In this document: positions 30,882-32,026 of the stretch, in pieces
Layout of the letters: each line of letters opens with the position of its first letter
Position numbering within the stretch: position 1 is the stretch's first letter
NCBI GenBank assembly: GCA_034370385.1
Contig: JAXMKZ010000053.1
Location: 1-32,026, forward strand
Source of the DNA: Coriobacteriia bacterium
GTDB taxonomy: Bacteria; Actinomycetota; Coriobacteriia; Anaerosomatales; PHET01
Direction: 5' to 3'
DNA length: 32,026 nt
Position numbers and translations under genes: made by a program
Notes under the pieces: model-generated
Database searches by the model: none
Told to the model about the DNA's origin: nothing
The model's input: only the letters and a program-made list of their open reading frames with translations

Positions 30882-32026
30882 CTATTCACTCCCCCACTCC
30901 CACACGTCGGCCTTCACGCGCTCGTAATTGGCGTCGAGCTCGGGCTGCATCAGGACGAGGGCAGCGATGCGGCTCACCACCTCGGTAACGTAGCGCGCCT
31001 CCTCGGGCTTGAGGTCGCGGCCGAGCAGCGCGCGCTCGCGGTAGCTCAGCCACTTCTTGATGACCTGGTAGCCGCCGATCGTGTAGCGCCACACGCTGGC
31101 CGGCACGCAGCGCCAGTACGCGATGTCGTTGAGGTACACGTCGAAACACGTCTCGCCGAGAAGCGCGATCGCCTGCTCGGCAGACATGCCGAGCGACAGG
31201 GCGTGCTCGGAGACGGCGACACGCTCGGCGACGCTGTACTCGCGCTCCGTGAGCTTTCCGGTGGAGGGCATGGTGATGCCGCCCTTGCCGGCGATGCCCC
31301 AGCGGGCAGTCATGGCAAGGTCGGTGGAGGGATCCAGTACTCTGCCTGCACCCGCGAGGGTGCCGAATCGCAACGGCGAGTTGAAGGGCGCGGAAACGTC
31401 GAGAAGGGCGTCAACAGTGGCCCCCGAGGCTGCCACTTGGTCGAAAACGACTGCGCTTGCTGTCGGCGCAACCCTCGACCAATCCTGAACCAGGGCGTGA
31501 GCGTTCTCTCGCGCGAATAGAGGCGAATGGGCGATGCCCAGGACGTAATGCATCACCGACTCAGCACGAGCTAGTCGTCCTATCGCAGTGAGCCATGATG
31601 CGGCTCGATCACTCACGTTCTCTGTAGATTGACCGCTTTCAATCAGGGTTCCCTTGCCGACGACGGAAGTGGGGAACACGTTCGCCCCTGACTCAACCAC
31701 GTGGAAGGCGAACGCGTTGTGGCCAATCATGGGCGGGCTGTAGGACTTCCTATATCGCTGGGAAGCCACAAGCCATGACTTCGACGCATCGAATTGCGCC
31801 TTGTACTCGTGGCGGGGACGGATTATCAACGTGGTCTCGTCCTCCCAGTACAACCATCGGATATCGAACGGCCGATAGGTGTACGGGCCACGTCCCGGCA
31901 AGTGGTGTATGAAGCCCTCTGCTCCGACCTCGGGCTTGTCACTCAGCCGGCCATGAGCGCGGGCACCACCTCCTGATCGAGTCCGTCGGTCACGACGAGT
32001 GTCGGCTGCATCGTCTTGTCGATTGA
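30882..32026 (-). CDS. type ISP restriction-modification enzyme, C-terminal part
   Basis: About 350 residues of C-terminal sequence resembling the target-recognition end of single-chain type ISP (LlaBIII-like) restriction-modification enzymes: TYRPFDIRWLYWEDET, WLVASQRYRKSYSPP, the FHVVESGANVFP stretch and, at the end, VWRYTIGGYQVIKKWLSYRE...RDLKPEEARYVTEVVSRIAAL. Full enzymes run to about 1,500 residues, with nuclease, helicase and methylase parts that would lie beyond the right edge. The frame stays open to the edge, but sequence upstream of about 31945 reads better in another frame (TLVVTDGLDQEVVPALMAG then TGA), so a frameshift near 31940 may inactivate the gene. No true start is visible. 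Confidence 0.75.
   Translation of the reverse strand, partial: NRQDDAADTRRDRRTRSGGGARAHGRLSDKPEVGAEGFIHHLPGRGPYTYRPFDIRWLYWEDETTLIIRPRHEYKAQFDASKSWLVASQRYRKSYSPPMIGHNAFAFHVVESGANVFPTSVVGKGTLIESGQSTENVSDRAASWLTAIGRLARAESVMHYVLGIAHSPLFARENAHALVQDWSRVAPTASAVVFDQVAASGATVDALLDVSAPFNSPLRFGTLAGAGRVLDPSTDLAMTARWGIAGKGGITMPSTGKLTEREYSVAERVAVSEHALSLGMSAEQAIALLGETCFDVYLNDIAYWRCVPASVWRYTIGGYQVIKKWLSYRERALLGRDLKPEEARYVTEVVSRIAALVLMQPELDANYERVKADVWEWGSE

Overview
The window looks like a chromosomal segment of a high-GC bacterium, most likely an actinobacterium of the Coriobacteriia type. The evidence is uniformly GC-rich coding sequence, frequent GTG starts behind strong GGAGG ribosome sites, an MscL with a zinc-ribbon tail, an F420-dependent-type NADP oxidoreductase and many tightly packed short operons. 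This placement is inference, because no rRNA or tRNA is present to confirm it.

Region 1 (1-16.5 kb) is mostly housekeeping and envelope. It holds the first codons of a gene leaving the left edge, a small membrane protein, and a lipoprotein with a chagasin-type (I42) inhibitor domain. Next come an OmpR-type response regulator and histidine kinase operon (8-bp overlap), MscL, a zinc-finger membrane protein, an acyltransferase and a beta-carbonic anhydrase. They are followed by a lipoprotein, a parvulin, a double-ACT protein, an acetyl-CoA-synthetase-like ligase, glycerol kinase, a YqhA-family membrane protein, an F420-type reductase and a family 2 glycosyltransferase.

Region 2 (14.3-18.9 kb) is a two-gene unit. 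A large membrane protein carries two M48-like segments that have both lost the HExxH zinc motif. Downstream is a ClpA/ClpB-like ATPase whose first ring is intact and whose second ring has lost its nucleotide-binding motifs. Two degenerate partners side by side suggest a non-proteolytic assembly; the function is unknown.

Region 3 (19.1-25.6 kb) holds an MFS exporter with an HsmA-like membrane protein, and two separate TetR circuits. Each TetR gene has clear palindromic operators, and each controls a small membrane protein of the same family (shared AWAWTR and LLPWM/LFLPWM segments). A ribbon-helix-helix/RelE toxin-antitoxin pair with a double-palindrome operator and an alpha/beta hydrolase lie between them.

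Region 4 (25.6-32 kb) is accessory. It contains a truncated copy of the region-1 glycosyltransferase, a HicAB pair, purB as the one housekeeping gene, a frameshifted TPR-like remnant, and a duplicated TCCGGA palindrome array. After these comes a defence-like cluster read leftwards: the C-terminal part of a type ISP restriction-modification enzyme, a DUF488 gene continued in frame after a TAA by a winged-helix segment, and a RibD-like deaminase fused to an ATPase-fold regulator and winged helix. A duplicated leader of about 75 bp precedes both of the last two genes. This cluster and the degenerate ClpA/M48 pair are the best candidates for undescribed systems.
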